Shown here: one piece after another, positions 44,708-53,492 of the stretch
How the letters are laid out: each line of letters starts with the position of its first letter
Numbering within the stretch: position 1 is the stretch's first letter
Assembly: GCA_038746605.1 (NCBI GenBank)
Contig: JBCDKM010000007.1
Coordinates: 124,001 to 188,000, forward strand
Direction: 5' to 3'
Length of the DNA stretch: 64,000 nucleotides
DNA from: Rubricoccus sp038746605
Lineage (GTDB): Bacteria > Bacteroidota > Rhodothermia > Rhodothermales > Rubricoccaceae
Translations under genes and position numbers: made by a program
The notes under the pieces: generated by a model
Databases searched by the model: none
Seen by the model: only the letters and a program-made list of their open reading frames with translations
Told to the model about the DNA's origin: nothing

Positions 44708-45286
44708 ATGCCTGACACCACCGCGCTCCTGCTCGACGTCAGCGCCGACGCCCCCGGTGCAGTCGAGGAGTTGTTCCCTGTCGTCTACGACGAGTTGCGC
44801 CAGATTGCGCGCGCACGGCTCCGCGCCCATCCTGCCGTCGCCACGCTGGACACCGTCGCGCTCGTCAACGAGGCATACGTGCGGTTGGTCGATGGCACCC
44901 GCGTGACGCTCAAGGACCGGTCGCACTTCTTTGCGCTGGCGGCCCGCGCGATGCGGTTCACGCTCGTGGACTACGCCCGGCGTCGCGCGGCAGAAAAGCG
45001 GGGAGGCGGAGCCGTCCACGTCACGCTAGACGAGCGGATCAATGGCACCGCCGAGGAGGAGCGGGCCGCCGAGGTTCTCGCCCTCGATGAGTCCCTCCGT
45101 CGGCTCGCCGAGGTGGACGAGCGCGCCGCGCGCGTCGTGGAGTGCCGCTTCTTCGGCGGGCTCACCGTGGAGGAGACGGCTGAGGCAATGGACCTCAGCC
45201 CGCGCACCGTCAAGCGGGAGTGGCAGAAGGCTCGGCTCTGGCTCACTCGCGAGATGCAGGCGACGGACGGTCCAGACGCCCCCTAG
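44708..45286 (+). CDS. ECF RNA polymerase sigma factor
   Basis: 192 residues, paralogous to the sigma factor at 23919-24542. Region 2 reads VVYDELRQIARARL, ALVNEAYVRLVD and FFALAARAMRFTLVDYARRRAAEKRGGG; region 4 reads ERAARVVECRFFGGLTVEETAEAMDLSPRTVKREW. The ATG at 44708 was preferred over an upstream in-frame start. It precedes a TPR kinase gene by 53 bases, the same order as in the first pair. Confidence 0.92.
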   Translation: MPDTTALLLDVSADAPGAVEELFPVVYDELRQIARARLRAHPAVATLDTVALVNEAYVRLVDGTRVTLKDRSHFFALAARAMRFTLVDYARRRAAEKRGGGAVHVTLDERINGTAEEERAAEVLALDESLRRLAEVDERAARVVECRFFGGLTVEETAEAMDLSPRTVKREWQKARLWLTREMQATDGPDAP

Positions 45287-45339
45287 CCTGTTGGCCCCTC
45301 GTGAGGCCCCGATGCGAGTGACCGGTACTCCCCCCGCCT

Positions 45340-48111
45340 ATGGCTGCTCTCGACCGCTGGACTGATATCTCGGCCGCCCTCGACCGAATCCTCGACCTCA
45401 CAGGCGACGCCCGCGCTGCCGCTCTCCGCGGCCTCGATCCCGAGGTGCGAAAGGAGGTAGAGGCGCTCCTCGCGCTGGACGGCGAGGCCGACCGGGTCTT
45501 TGGGGCGTCCGCTACGGCCTTCGCGGCTCCCTTCCTTCAGGGACTGGCGGGAGACCTCGACCGCGCAGAGGAAGAAGACGAGATCGGGCGCCGCATCGGA
45601 CCGTATCAGGTCGTCGGGATGCTGGGGCGGGGCGGGATGGGCACCGTCTACCGCGCCCGCCGCGTGGACGGCACCTTCGACCAGACGGTCGCGCTGAAAG
45701 TGCTCCGCCGTGGTCTGGAGACCGACGATCTCCTCGCGCGATTCCGCGCCGAGCGTCAGATCCTCGCCGCGCTCCACCATCCGGCCATCGCGCAACTCTA
45801 CGACGGAGGCCGCACCGAGGACGGGCGCCCGTACTACGCGATGGAGCTCGTCGAGGGCGAGCCCATCACGGACTACGCCGACCGCCACGGCCTCGGCACG
45901 CGCGAGCGCCTCCGTCTCTTCGCGACCGTCTGCGACGCCGTCCACCACGCGCATCAGCGGCTCGTCGTGCACCGGGACTTGAAGCCGAGCAACGTGCTCG
46001 TCGCCTCTGGCGGCGCAGGACACGAGGTAGAGGGCATGGGGCATGGGAAGGCGCCCGCTGTCAAGCTCCTCGACTTCGGCATCGCGAAGTTGCTGGACCC
46101 TGAGGCCGAGGTGCCTCTGACCCGAACGGGGCTTCGGCTCCTCACGCCGGAGTACGCAGCGCCCGAGCAACTGGCAGGCCGCGCTGTGACGACCGCGACC
46201 GATGTGTACGGCCTCGGTGCGTTGCTCTACGAACTGGTCGCGGGCGAGCGGCCCTTCGCCGAGGCGGGTCGTCGTGCCGTGGAAGAGGCGGTGCTCTTGC
46301 GCGAGCCGGACCGCCCCAGCACGCGTGCCGCCGAGACGGCGCCCACTCGCGGCGTCCCCGCCGACCGCCTCCGGCGCGAACTCGCGGGCGACGTGGACGT
46401 GATCTGCCTGAAGGCGCTCCGCAAAGAGCCCGAGCGCCGCTACGCCTCGGCAGAGGCTCTCCGCGACGATCTCGTGCGCCATCTCGACGGTCGCCCGGTG
46501 ACGGCCCAGCCGGACACGATGAGCTATCGCGTGCGGACGTTCGTGCGCCGAAACCGCACCGCCGTGGGAGCCGTCGCCGCCATCGCGCTGCTCCTCGTCG
46601 GGTTGGCCGGAACCGCGACGTGGGCCGCCGTCACCACGAGCCGCCAGTCCGTCACCATCGCCGCCGAGCGCGACCGTGCCGAAGGACTCGCGGACTACCT
46701 CGTGGGGTTGCTCGGCGAGGCGGACCCGTACGAGACATCGTCGGACACACTCTCCGTGCCGGGTCTCATCGCGCACGGCATTGCGACGATCGACGAGGCG
46801 TTCCCGAACGACCCCGTCGCACGGGCACGAACGCTGGCAGCGTTCGGCGCCATCGAGACGCGTTTGGGGCACTTCCCGCGCGCAGACTCCCTGCTGACCC
46901 TCGCCGAGGCGACCCTCGCGCGAGAGGCCCCCGATCACCACGAGGCCGCGGTCGCGGTGGCTCGAGGCCGGGGCGCGTACCACCGGGGCCTCGGCGCGTT
47001 GGAAGACGCGGAAGTGGCCTATCGCGAGGCCCTTGCTCGGTTCCGCCGCTCTGGGTCTGCCGACCTCGGCACCGAGGCGGAACTGGTCAACCAGCTCGCG
47101 GTTACGCTGCTGAGCCAGGACCGTCTGCCCGAGGCGGATTCTCTCTTCACCGTCGCGCTCGGCACCGTGCGCCGGCTGGAGCGCCGGAAGGAGGAAGCCG
47201 TCGCCCTCGCGAGCCTCGCGGAGACCGCCGTCCGCCGGGGCGATGCCGACCGGGCCATTGAGTACGTGGAGGAGGCTCTTCCGCTCTACCGAGACCTCTA
47301 CGGTCCCGCGCATCTCGCCCGCGCGCGAGGTCTTTTCACGCTCGGATCCGCACTCGCCAGCGCCGAGCGGTACGACCGCGCCGAACCGCTCCTCCGCGAA
47401 GCTCTCGATGTGGAGGTGCGCGTCCTCGGACCGCTGCATCCCGACGTGGGCCCGTCGCGCAATAACCTCGCCTACACCCTCCAGCACCGGGATCCGCCGG
47501 ACTACGACGGGGCTCTCCGCCAACTCGCCGCTGCACGCGAGGTCTACGAGGCCGTCCCCGAGGGGGCCTACATGGACCTCGCGATCCTCGAAAACAACAT
47601 CGGGTCCGTCCACGAAGATGCGGGTCGCATGGGCGAGGCGCTGGAAGCGTATCGCCGATCCGTCGGCATCGCGCTGGACCGAGGGTTCGTCCTCGACGAG
47701 GGGATCGCGAGGCGCAATGTGGGGGGCGCGCTGTGGATCACGGGCGACCTCCCCGGCGCGGAGCGCGAGAGCCGCCGCGCCCTCGATCTCGTGCGTGCCG
47801 AGGTCGGCGACGATCACCCGATCACGATCATCATGGAGTCGGGCGTGGCGGCGGTCTCCGTAGATCGCCGACCGGCGGAGGCGGAGCCTGCGCTTCGCCG
47901 GGCGATCTCCCGGACGGACAGCGTCTTCGGGGAGGGCCACTGGCGCGGGGCCGTCGCCCGCTTCCACCTCGCGCGACTCTTCCTGGAGGCCCGCCCGGAG
48001 GAGGGACGTGAGTTGCTTCGCGAGGTGGCCCCGGCGCTCCGCGAGCGGTACGTGGTCACGAACGGATTCCGCCAGCGCGTCGAGGCCATCCTGCGCGAGG
48101 CTGGAGTGTGA
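45340..48111 (+). CDS. Ser/Thr protein kinase with TPR-like sensor region
   Basis: 923 residues and built like the kinase at 21322-23886: GRGGMGTVYRA (97-107), VALK (117-120), HRDLKPSNVLV, LDFGIAK, APEQ, one membrane segment (AVGAVAAIALLLVGLAGTATW, about 410-430), then TPR-like helices. An insert, GGAGHEVEGMGHGK, lies between NVLV and VKLLDFG at the same place as in the first kinase, encoded by a GGGCATGGGGCATGGG repeat. Substrates are unknown. It is co-oriented with the ECF sigma gene and probably senses through its carboxyl half. Confidence 0.92.
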   Translation: MAALDRWTDISAALDRILDLTGDARAAALRGLDPEVRKEVEALLALDGEADRVFGASATAFAAPFLQGLAGDLDRAEEEDEIGRRIGPYQVVGMLGRGGMGTVYRARRVDGTFDQTVALKVLRRGLETDDLLARFRAERQILAALHHPAIAQLYDGGRTEDGRPYYAMELVEGEPITDYADRHGLGTRERLRLFATVCDAVHHAHQRLVVHRDLKPSNVLVASGGAGHEVEGMGHGKAPAVKLLDFGIAKLLDPEAEVPLTRTGLRLLTPEYAAPEQLAGRAVTTATDVYGLGALLYELVAGERPFAEAGRRAVEEAVLLREPDRPSTRAAETAPTRGVPADRLRRELAGDVDVICLKALRKEPERRYASAEALRDDLVRHLDGRPVTAQPDTMSYRVRTFVRRNRTAVGAVAAIALLLVGLAGTATWAAVTTSRQSVTIAAERDRAEGLADYLVGLLGEADPYETSSDTLSVPGLIAHGIATIDEAFPNDPVARARTLAAFGAIETRLGHFPRADSLLTLAEATLAREAPDHHEAAVAVARGRGAYHRGLGALEDAEVAYREALARFRRSGSADLGTEAELVNQLAVTLLSQDRLPEADSLFTVALGTVRRLERRKEEAVALASLAETAVRRGDADRAIEYVEEALPLYRDLYGPAHLARARGLFTLGSALASAERYDRAEPLLREALDVEVRVLGPLHPDVGPSRNNLAYTLQHRDPPDYDGALRQLAAAREVYEAVPEGAYMDLAILENNIGSVHEDAGRMGEALEAYRRSVGIALDRGFVLDEGIARRNVGGALWITGDLPGAERESRRALDLVRAEVGDDHPITIIMESGVAAVSVDRRPAEAEPALRRAISRTDSVFGEGHWRGAVARFHLARLFLEARPEEGRELLREVAPALRERYVVTNGFRQRVEAILREAGV
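46010..46060 (+). repeat. G-rich insert in kinase loop before DFG
   Basis: GAGGGCATGGGGCATGGGAAG encodes the loop insert of the second kinase, at the same protein position as 23216-23262 in the first. Confidence 0.5.
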
Positions 48112-48149
48112 GCCGTGGCCCCCTTCGGGCGCAGGCTGCGAGAGAGGGG

Positions 48150-48157
48150 TAGATCCT
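48150..48157 (+). promoter_or_regulatory. -7-like box
   Basis: TAGATCCT, 16 bases before the ATG of the next gene, partly fits TAnnTTTG. Confidence 0.25.
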
Positions 48158-48173
48158 CCTGACTCCGCCTTCC

Positions 48174-49271
48174 ATGCGTGTCCTCTCGCTTCTACTCGCC
48201 CTCGCGTTCGTTGCTTCTCCCGCCGCTGCTCAATCCCTCGTCGGGACGTGGCACGAGGCGGCGACGGGCCTGACCTATGCGTTCGCCGACGATGGCACCG
48301 GCCAACTCGTTCAGCCGGGCGTGGGCGCTCAGCCGTTCGCGTACGCCCTCGACGGTACGACGCTGACTGTGCAGCAGAACGGCGGTACGGTCGCCTTCTC
48401 GGTGCAAGAACTCACGGCCTCCCGCGCGACGTTCGCTCTCGCCAACGGCGCCACGTTCACGCTCACCCGCGAGGGCACCGCCAGCACCTCCGGCGGTGTT
48501 TCCGAGGCCGACGTGATGGTCGCCGTCCGGTTGGCAGAGTTCGTCGTCGGTGAGTCGCTCGGCGAGAGCGAGATCGATGGCATCCGCCGGGAGGTCCACG
48601 CGGACCACGTCAGCGACGCAGCGGGCACCGCCGAGTCCCTCGGGATGTTTCGGACGGTGCTGAACGCCGCCGCTCAGGCGACGGACCCGGTCGCGGTCGG
48701 GGTTGCGCGGCAGCAACTCCTCGTGGGGCTCCTGGACATGCGTCGCCAGATGCCGAACGAGCCCTCACCGTTCTTCGACTCCATTACGAACCGCGTCCGC
48801 CTCGTCGCCTTCGACGCCGCCTCCGGGACGGGCGCGACCGACCGTGATGTCCGCGCCGCCGCCGACTTCCTCGCCTGGCAGGCCCAGATGGCGGGAAGCG
48901 CGTCTCCTGCCGCGAGCTACGCCGAGTACGAGGCGTACGTCGCGCAGAACTTCGCGGGGTTGAGCCAGGACGAGAAGGAGTTCCTCTCCGCCGCCGCCGT
49001 GATCTGGCCGTTGGTGCAGGCGCAGTGGGCCGCGCTCTCCGCACAGCAGCAGCAGCAAGCCCAGACTCAGATCGCAGGACAGTCTGCGGACGATCTCCTC
49101 GCCCTCCAGGAGCAGACGCAGCAGTCCGACGCGTACTACCGGACCATGAGCCAGATCTCCGCGATGCAGCATCAGACCTCCATGTCGATCCTGAACAACA
49201 TGGGGGGCGGCAGCGACTACGAGATGTGGCGCACGGACGCCTACGGCAACCCGACGTATCAGGTCTACTGA
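48174..49271 (+). CDS. Exported Gln-rich protein of unknown function
   Basis: 365 residues with a signal peptide (LSLLLALAFVASPAAAQ). Residues of about 20-110 are beta-rich and may be a small lipocalin-like domain (LVGTWHEAATGLTYAF). The rest is helical, with a Gln-rich stretch (LSAQQQQQAQTQIAGQ) and a Met/Tyr/Asn-rich end. I do not recognise the family. The stop codon TGA is the first three bases of a 19-bp terminal inverted repeat (49269-49287), so the insertion may have cut or fixed the end of the gene. Confidence 0.65.
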   Translation: MRVLSLLLALAFVASPAAAQSLVGTWHEAATGLTYAFADDGTGQLVQPGVGAQPFAYALDGTTLTVQQNGGTVAFSVQELTASRATFALANGATFTLTREGTASTSGGVSEADVMVAVRLAEFVVGESLGESEIDGIRREVHADHVSDAAGTAESLGMFRTVLNAAAQATDPVAVGVARQQLLVGLLDMRRQMPNEPSPFFDSITNRVRLVAFDAASGTGATDRDVRAAADFLAWQAQMAGSASPAASYAEYEAYVAQNFAGLSQDEKEFLSAAAVIWPLVQAQWAALSAQQQQQAQTQIAGQSADDLLALQEQTQQSDAYYRTMSQISAMQHQTSMSILNNMGGGSDYEMWRTDAYGNPTYQVY

Positions 49272-49435
49272 GAAACTGTTTGGTGAAGGAGCGGGCAGCC
49301 GAGACCGAGCGAAGACGAATGCGGCAAGGAGCGCGAAGCAGGCGATGTGCAAGCATCGACGATGCAGCGCGACGTAGCAGTAGGTGGCTGCAGCCGGTCG
49401 CAGGCCGCGACTTTCATTCGCCAGACAGTTTCTGA
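49269..49435. mobile_element. Possible 167-bp MITE with 19-bp inverted ends
   Basis: The left end TGAGAAACTGTTTGGTGAA and the right end, read on the other strand, TCAGAAACTGTCTGGCGAA agree at 16 of 19 bases. Nothing between them looks coding. Size and ends fit a non-autonomous element mobilised in trans. No target-site duplication is convincing. The stop of the preceding gene lies in the left end. Confidence 0.65.
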
Positions 49436-49442
49436 TAGCTCC

Positions 49443-49480
49443 GCCCGCCTCGATCTCTCCATGGGCGCACCGAGGCGGGC
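49443..49480. repeat. CCGCCTCGG palindrome, long loop
   Basis: GCCCGCCTCG pairs with CGAGGCGGGC around an 18-base loop, just after the MITE-like element and before etfB. Confidence 0.75.
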
Positions 49481-49522
49481 AGACAGAGGGTCGTTTTCGT
49501 GGCACGCCCTCGCACCTCGCGG

Positions 49523-49530
49523 TACGTTCG
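49523..49530 (+). promoter_or_regulatory. -7-like box before etfB
   Basis: TACGTTCG, 30 bases before the etfB ATG, fits TAnnTTTG with one change. No clear TTG upstream. Confidence 0.35.
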
Positions 49531-49560
49531 CGGCCTCGTTTCACCGGCCCGTTCTGCCCG

Positions 49561-50313
49561 ATGCGATTCGCCGTCTGCGTCAATCAGGTCCTCGATGTCA
49601 CGGCTCCCGCTCAGATCCGAGGCGGAGCCCTCGTGCTCCCCGAGGATCGGCGCGTGCTGGATCACTACGCCGCGTGCGCGCTGGAGGCCGCCCTCACTCT
49701 GCGCGAGACGCACGGCGACGACACGTGGTCCGTCGAGGCGGTCCTGATCGGGCCGGAGGAAGCGGGATCCGCGTTGCGCAAGGCCCTCGCGATGGGCGCC
49801 GATTCCGGCACTCACCTCGTCACAGACACCCCACTGGACGACGCCTCCACGGCCGCTCTCCTCGCCGATCAGTTCCATGAGGACCCGCCCGACGCCATCT
49901 GGCTCGGCAAGCAGTCCCAGGACACCGACGCCGGGCTCGTCGGGGGGCGGTTGGCGGAGCGCCTCGGCGCGGCGTTCGTCGCCAACGCGGTCGGTGCGAT
50001 GGTGGAGGAGGAAGCACTCGTGATCGACCGGCAGGGGGACCGGGGGATCGAGGTGGTGGAGATGCCTGCACCGTGCGTGGTGACGGTCTCCAACAACATG
50101 AACGACCCCCGCACGCCGAACCTTCGGAGCATCATGGCGGCCAAGCGGAAAGCCGTCGAGACGCGCGAGGTCGCGCCTGATCTGCCGCTCGCAGTGGCCA
50201 TCTCGGCCAGCGCGCCGCCCGCCCGCCCGCCGGGCCGCACGCTGGAGGGTCCGCCGGAGGCAGCCGCCCGCGAGGTGGTTCGCCTTCTCTCCGACGACCT
50301 TCGCCTGATCTGA
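49561..50313 (+). CDS. etfB: Electron transfer flavoprotein beta subunit
   Basis: Carries electrons from acyl-CoA dehydrogenases to the respiratory chain as one half of a soluble heterodimer; 250 residues. Seen are VCVNQVLD at the start, DDASTAALLAD, the adenosine-site stretch WLGKQSQDTDAGLVGGRLAERLG, and NMNDPRTPNLRSIMAAKRK near the end. etfA follows after 28 bases. The ATG at 49561 was chosen for the usual amino end. Confidence 0.95.
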   Translation: MRFAVCVNQVLDVTAPAQIRGGALVLPEDRRVLDHYAACALEAALTLRETHGDDTWSVEAVLIGPEEAGSALRKALAMGADSGTHLVTDTPLDDASTAALLADQFHEDPPDAIWLGKQSQDTDAGLVGGRLAERLGAAFVANAVGAMVEEEALVIDRQGDRGIEVVEMPAPCVVTVSNNMNDPRTPNLRSIMAAKRKAVETREVAPDLPLAVAISASAPPARPPGRTLEGPPEAAAREVVRLLSDDLRLI

Positions 50314-50341
50314 CGGCCCTCTGCTTTCGCGCCCCGATCCC

Positions 50342-51328
50342 ATGCCTACCGTCCTCACCTACGTTCCCCTCGCTGATGGCGCCCCGACCCGCGCGGCACT
50401 CGAAGCCCTCGCTTGTGCCCGTCGGCTCGCGGTGGAATCTGGCAGCACGCTCGCAGCAGCAGTTCTCGGCGACGGGTCTACTGCGACGGATGCCCTCGCG
50501 AGGCAAGGCGTTGCCACCCTCGTCACGGTGCCGGATGCGCCCGCAGAGCCACCGGGGTCCCGCGCGCTCGATGCGCTGAGTGCGACGGTCTCGCGAGTTC
50601 GCCCCGAGATTGTGGTGCTTCCGTCCACCGAGGCGGTGAAGGATCTCATCGGGGCGCTGGCGGAGCGGACGGGCGGCGTCGCGCTGACCGATGCGTACGG
50701 GGTTTCGATCGCGGATGGAGCCGTGGAGGCGATTCGTCCGGCGCTCTCGGCAGCGTTCCGCTCTCGTGTTCGTGCCCCGTTCTCCTCGGACGCGCCCGCG
50801 ATTGTAACCCTCCGAACGGGCGCAGCCGAAGTGGCCGAGCTGGAAACACCGACGGAGCCAGAGATTGTTGAGGTCGCCAGTCCTGAGCCGTCGCGTTCCC
50901 AGCCGGTTCTCCGGGAGCTTCGCGAGGATGCCACAGGCGAAGGCCCCGACCTCGCGAGCGCGTCCATCGTCGTCGGCGCGGGGCGAGGCGTCAAGGACGA
51001 GACGGGCGTCGTGCTGATCTACGAGCTGGCAGAGGCGCTCGGTGCGGCGGTCGGGACGAGCCGGGGCGCAGCCGAGGCCGGTCTGTTTCCCGCGAGCGCG
51101 CTCGTTGGACAGACGGGCAAGGTGGTCGCCCCCGAGGTCTACATCGCCGTGGGCATCTCGGGCGCGATGCAGCACCTCGCGGGCATGAGCGCCAGCCGAA
51201 CCATCGTCGCGATCAACAAGGACGCGGCAGCGCCCATCTTCGACGTGGCGAGCGTCGGGATCGTCGCGGACTTCCGGGACGTGCTCCCACCGATGATCGA
51301 GGCCGCCCGCGAGGCCCGAGGTCAGTAG
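50342..51328 (+). CDS. etfA: Electron transfer flavoprotein alpha subunit
   Basis: 328 residues. The carboxyl-terminal FAD domain is clear: SIVVGAGRGVKDETG, GASRGA-like VGTSRGAAEAG, VGQTGKVVAPEVYIAVGISGAMQHLAGM and INKDAAAPIFDVASVGIVADF. It forms the flavin-binding half of ETF with EtfB. A short gap links it to etfB in one operon. Confidence 0.95.
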   Translation: MPTVLTYVPLADGAPTRAALEALACARRLAVESGSTLAAAVLGDGSTATDALARQGVATLVTVPDAPAEPPGSRALDALSATVSRVRPEIVVLPSTEAVKDLIGALAERTGGVALTDAYGVSIADGAVEAIRPALSAAFRSRVRAPFSSDAPAIVTLRTGAAEVAELETPTEPEIVEVASPEPSRSQPVLRELREDATGEGPDLASASIVVGAGRGVKDETGVVLIYELAEALGAAVGTSRGAAEAGLFPASALVGQTGKVVAPEVYIAVGISGAMQHLAGMSASRTIVAINKDAAAPIFDVASVGIVADFRDVLPPMIEAAREARGQ

Positions 51329-51337
51329 CCGGTGACT

Positions 51338-51371
51338 CCGCCTCGGTACGTCCGTGGACCTACCGAGGCGG
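51338..51371. repeat. CCGCCTCGG palindrome, long loop
   Basis: CCGCCTCGGTA pairs with TACCGAGGCGG; the loop has its own GTCC/GGAC stem. TGACTCCG precedes it. Confidence 0.8.
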
Positions 51372-51392
51372 GCACGATGGGCGCGCGCGCCG

Positions 51393-51400
51393 TACGTTCC
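51393..51400 (+). promoter_or_regulatory. -7-like box
   Basis: TACGTTCC, 5 bases before the GTG start of the acyltransferase gene; a leaderless or short-leader start is possible. Confidence 0.3.
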
Positions 51401-51405
51401 GCGCC

Positions 51406-52806
51406 GTGACGCCCGAGCCGCCCCGCACCTACCGGATCCTCCGCGCCCTCGTGCGCGGCATGCTGCGGACGTTCTTCCGCGAGATCGCCGTGGAGGGCCG
51501 TGAGCACGTGCCCCGGGACGGCGGCGGGCTGCTCGTTGCGTGGCATCCCAACGGCGTCATTGACCCCGGGATCATCCTGGCCGCGTTCCCCCGGCAGGTC
51601 GTCTTCGGCGCACGCGACGGACTCCTGCGCTGGCCGCTCGTCGGCTGGTTGTTCCGCGCTCTCGGCACCGTCCCGATCTACCGCGCCGGAGACCATGCAG
51701 GCGACGACGAGTCCGCTCGCCGCGAGGCCAATGCGCGCAGCCTCGATGCCCTGGCAGAGGCTGTCGCCAGTGGGTCGTTCTCGGCTCTTTTCCCCGAGGG
51801 TCAGAGCCACAACGAGCCGCACGTCACGGGCGTCCGCAGCGGTGCCGCCCGGCTCTACCTCCGCGCGAAGGAACTCGGCGCCAAGGTGCCCGCCATCGTG
51901 CCCGTCGGCCTGCACTACGACGCCAAGAGCGTCTTCCGCTCGGATGTGCTCGTCGTCTTCCACCCGCCGCTGAAGGTCCCGCCCGAGGCGAGCGTACCGG
52001 AGATCAGCGCGCGCATTGAGGAGTCGCTCACCCGCGTCGTCCACGCCACGGACGACTGGGACCTGCACCGGACGATGCTTCGTGCCAGCGCGCTCGTCCG
52101 CGCCGAGCAGACCGCACGCAAAGGCGATCCGGCAGACCGCGCGCCGTTCTCCACCCGCCGGTCGGACTTCGAGCAGATGTGGCTCGGCTACCACGCTCGC
52201 CGCGAGACGCATCCCGACGAGATCGAGGCGCTCCGCCGCGAGGTGGCCGCGTACCGCCGCAAGCTGGCGCTTCTCCAGATGGACGATGCCGACCTCGACA
52301 AGCCGCCGCGCTCTGCCCCGGCGCAAGTCGCCGTCACAGCGCTCCTCGGTGCCCTCGCGTACGTCTTCCTCCGGCCGCTCTTTTTGATCGGGCTGCTCGT
52401 CAACGCGCCGCCGTATTACGCCCTGAAGCCCGTCGCGAAACGGCTCGCGCGTGATGAAAAGGATCAGGCCACCATCAAGCTGCTCGGCGGGTTCGTGCTC
52501 TTCCCACTCGCGTGGATCACTGTGTCGCTCTTGGCCGTCGCGGGGCTCGCGCCGCTCCGCGAGATCGCGCCGTGGGTGCCGGACGCGCCCCTCGCGATTG
52601 GTCTCGGAGCGTTTCTGCTGAGCGTGATCGGAGGCGTCGTGGCGCTTCGATCAGCGGAGCTGACACTGGAGACGTGGCAGGTGGTGCGCGCGCGGCGGAT
52701 GCGCAGGAGGCGCCCGGAAGTGATCGCGGACCTGCGCCGCCAGCGGAGCGACCTGACAGACCGTCTCCTCGCCATGGCCGAGGGATTGGAGGAGGTCCGC
52801 GTGTGA
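51406..52806 (+). CDS. 1-acyl-glycerol-3-phosphate acyltransferase-like protein
   Basis: 466 residues. The amino-terminal 230 residues are a PlsC-type acyltransferase: the catalytic HPNGVID (47-53, HX5D as in the HPN-type subfamily) and the phosphate-site FPEGQSHNEP. The carboxyl half has three or four membrane segments (LLGALAYVFLRPLFLIGLLV, FVLFPLAWITVSLLAVAGLA, LAIGLGAFLLSVIGGVVALR), so the enzyme should be an inner-membrane phospholipid acyltransferase with an accessory membrane part. The start is a GTG. Exact donor and acceptor unknown. Confidence 0.8.
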   Translation: MTPEPPRTYRILRALVRGMLRTFFREIAVEGREHVPRDGGGLLVAWHPNGVIDPGIILAAFPRQVVFGARDGLLRWPLVGWLFRALGTVPIYRAGDHAGDDESARREANARSLDALAEAVASGSFSALFPEGQSHNEPHVTGVRSGAARLYLRAKELGAKVPAIVPVGLHYDAKSVFRSDVLVVFHPPLKVPPEASVPEISARIEESLTRVVHATDDWDLHRTMLRASALVRAEQTARKGDPADRAPFSTRRSDFEQMWLGYHARRETHPDEIEALRREVAAYRRKLALLQMDDADLDKPPRSAPAQVAVTALLGALAYVFLRPLFLIGLLVNAPPYYALKPVAKRLARDEKDQATIKLLGGFVLFPLAWITVSLLAVAGLAPLREIAPWVPDAPLAIGLGAFLLSVIGGVVALRSAELTLETWQVVRARRMRRRRPEVIADLRRQRSDLTDRLLAMAEGLEEVRV

Positions 52807-52927
52807 AGAAAGCTTCCCGCTCGGTTCATTGCGGGTTGAAAACTCTTGGCACGTTAGCTCGTCATACTACCACGCCAGGCAACTGGCGAGCATTCACGTT
52901 CAGCGACAGCTCATACCCCTTTTTTCC

Positions 52928-53305
52928 ATGTTGACGCTTTCCACTTCTACCCTCACAGGCACCGACGTTCGCAACCTGCAAGGCGAGACTCTCGGCGACA
53001 TCAAGGACTTCGTTCTCGACATCGAGAGTGGCCGTGTGCAGTACGCCGTACTCGACTTCGGCGGCTTCCTCGGCATCGGCAACAAGTACTTCGCCGTCCC
53101 GCTCGAAGCCTTCCGCGCCGACACGCAAAACGAGTATCTCATCCTCGACGTGGACAAGACCGTGCTCAACGACGCGCCGGGCTTCCCGCAGGACAACTGG
53201 CCGACCGTCGCCGACGAGCGCTTCATCGAGAATGTCTACACGCACTACGGTTTGCGTGATGCGTGGCAGCGTTCGCGGATGACGCGCGAGGCCGTCCTCA
53301 ACTAA
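52928..53305 (+). CDS. PRC-barrel domain protein
   Basis: 125 residues, mostly one PRC-barrel: TGTDVRNLQGETLGDIKDFVLDIESGRVQYAVLDFGGFLGIGNKYFAVP is the core, with FRADTQNEYLILDVDKTVL after it. These small proteins bind other proteins or RNA and are often general-stress genes. The preceding gap, about 120 bases, has lower GC than the window average, and a TTG to TAGCTCG pair about 75 bases before the ATG (52830-52861) may be the promoter, so a longer leader is likely. A strong hairpin with TTTT follows. Confidence 0.85.
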   Translation: MLTLSTSTLTGTDVRNLQGETLGDIKDFVLDIESGRVQYAVLDFGGFLGIGNKYFAVPLEAFRADTQNEYLILDVDKTVLNDAPGFPQDNWPTVADERFIENVYTHYGLRDAWQRSRMTREAVLN

Positions 53306-53343
53306 GGGGGCATTCCCTTTCTCTCGCTCGCGCGGGAGACGAC

Positions 53344-53376
53344 CCGCCGCTTGGAGTGTCTCCAGGCGGCGGTTTT
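53344..53376 (+). terminator. Intrinsic terminator after the PRC-barrel gene
   Basis: CCGCCGC pairs with GCGGCGG, with an inner TGGAG/CTCCA stem, followed by TTTT. It is the clearest Rho-independent terminator in the window. Confidence 0.8.
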
Positions 53377-53407
53377 CATTTGTGCGTTTGCTCTTGGGCC
53401 CTCACGT

Positions 53408-53432
53408 CTCCTGCCTCGGTGCCGAGGCGGAG
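53408..53432. repeat. CCGCCTCGG palindrome, 2-base loop
   Basis: GCCTCGG TG CCGAGGC with imperfect outer arms. It lies downstream of a complete intrinsic terminator, so a second terminator seems unneeded. Confidence 0.8.
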
Positions 53433-53492
53433 GGAGCCGCAATCAGCGGGACGGCCCGTGCGTCTCTCCGGCCACAACCAACCCGTACACCG

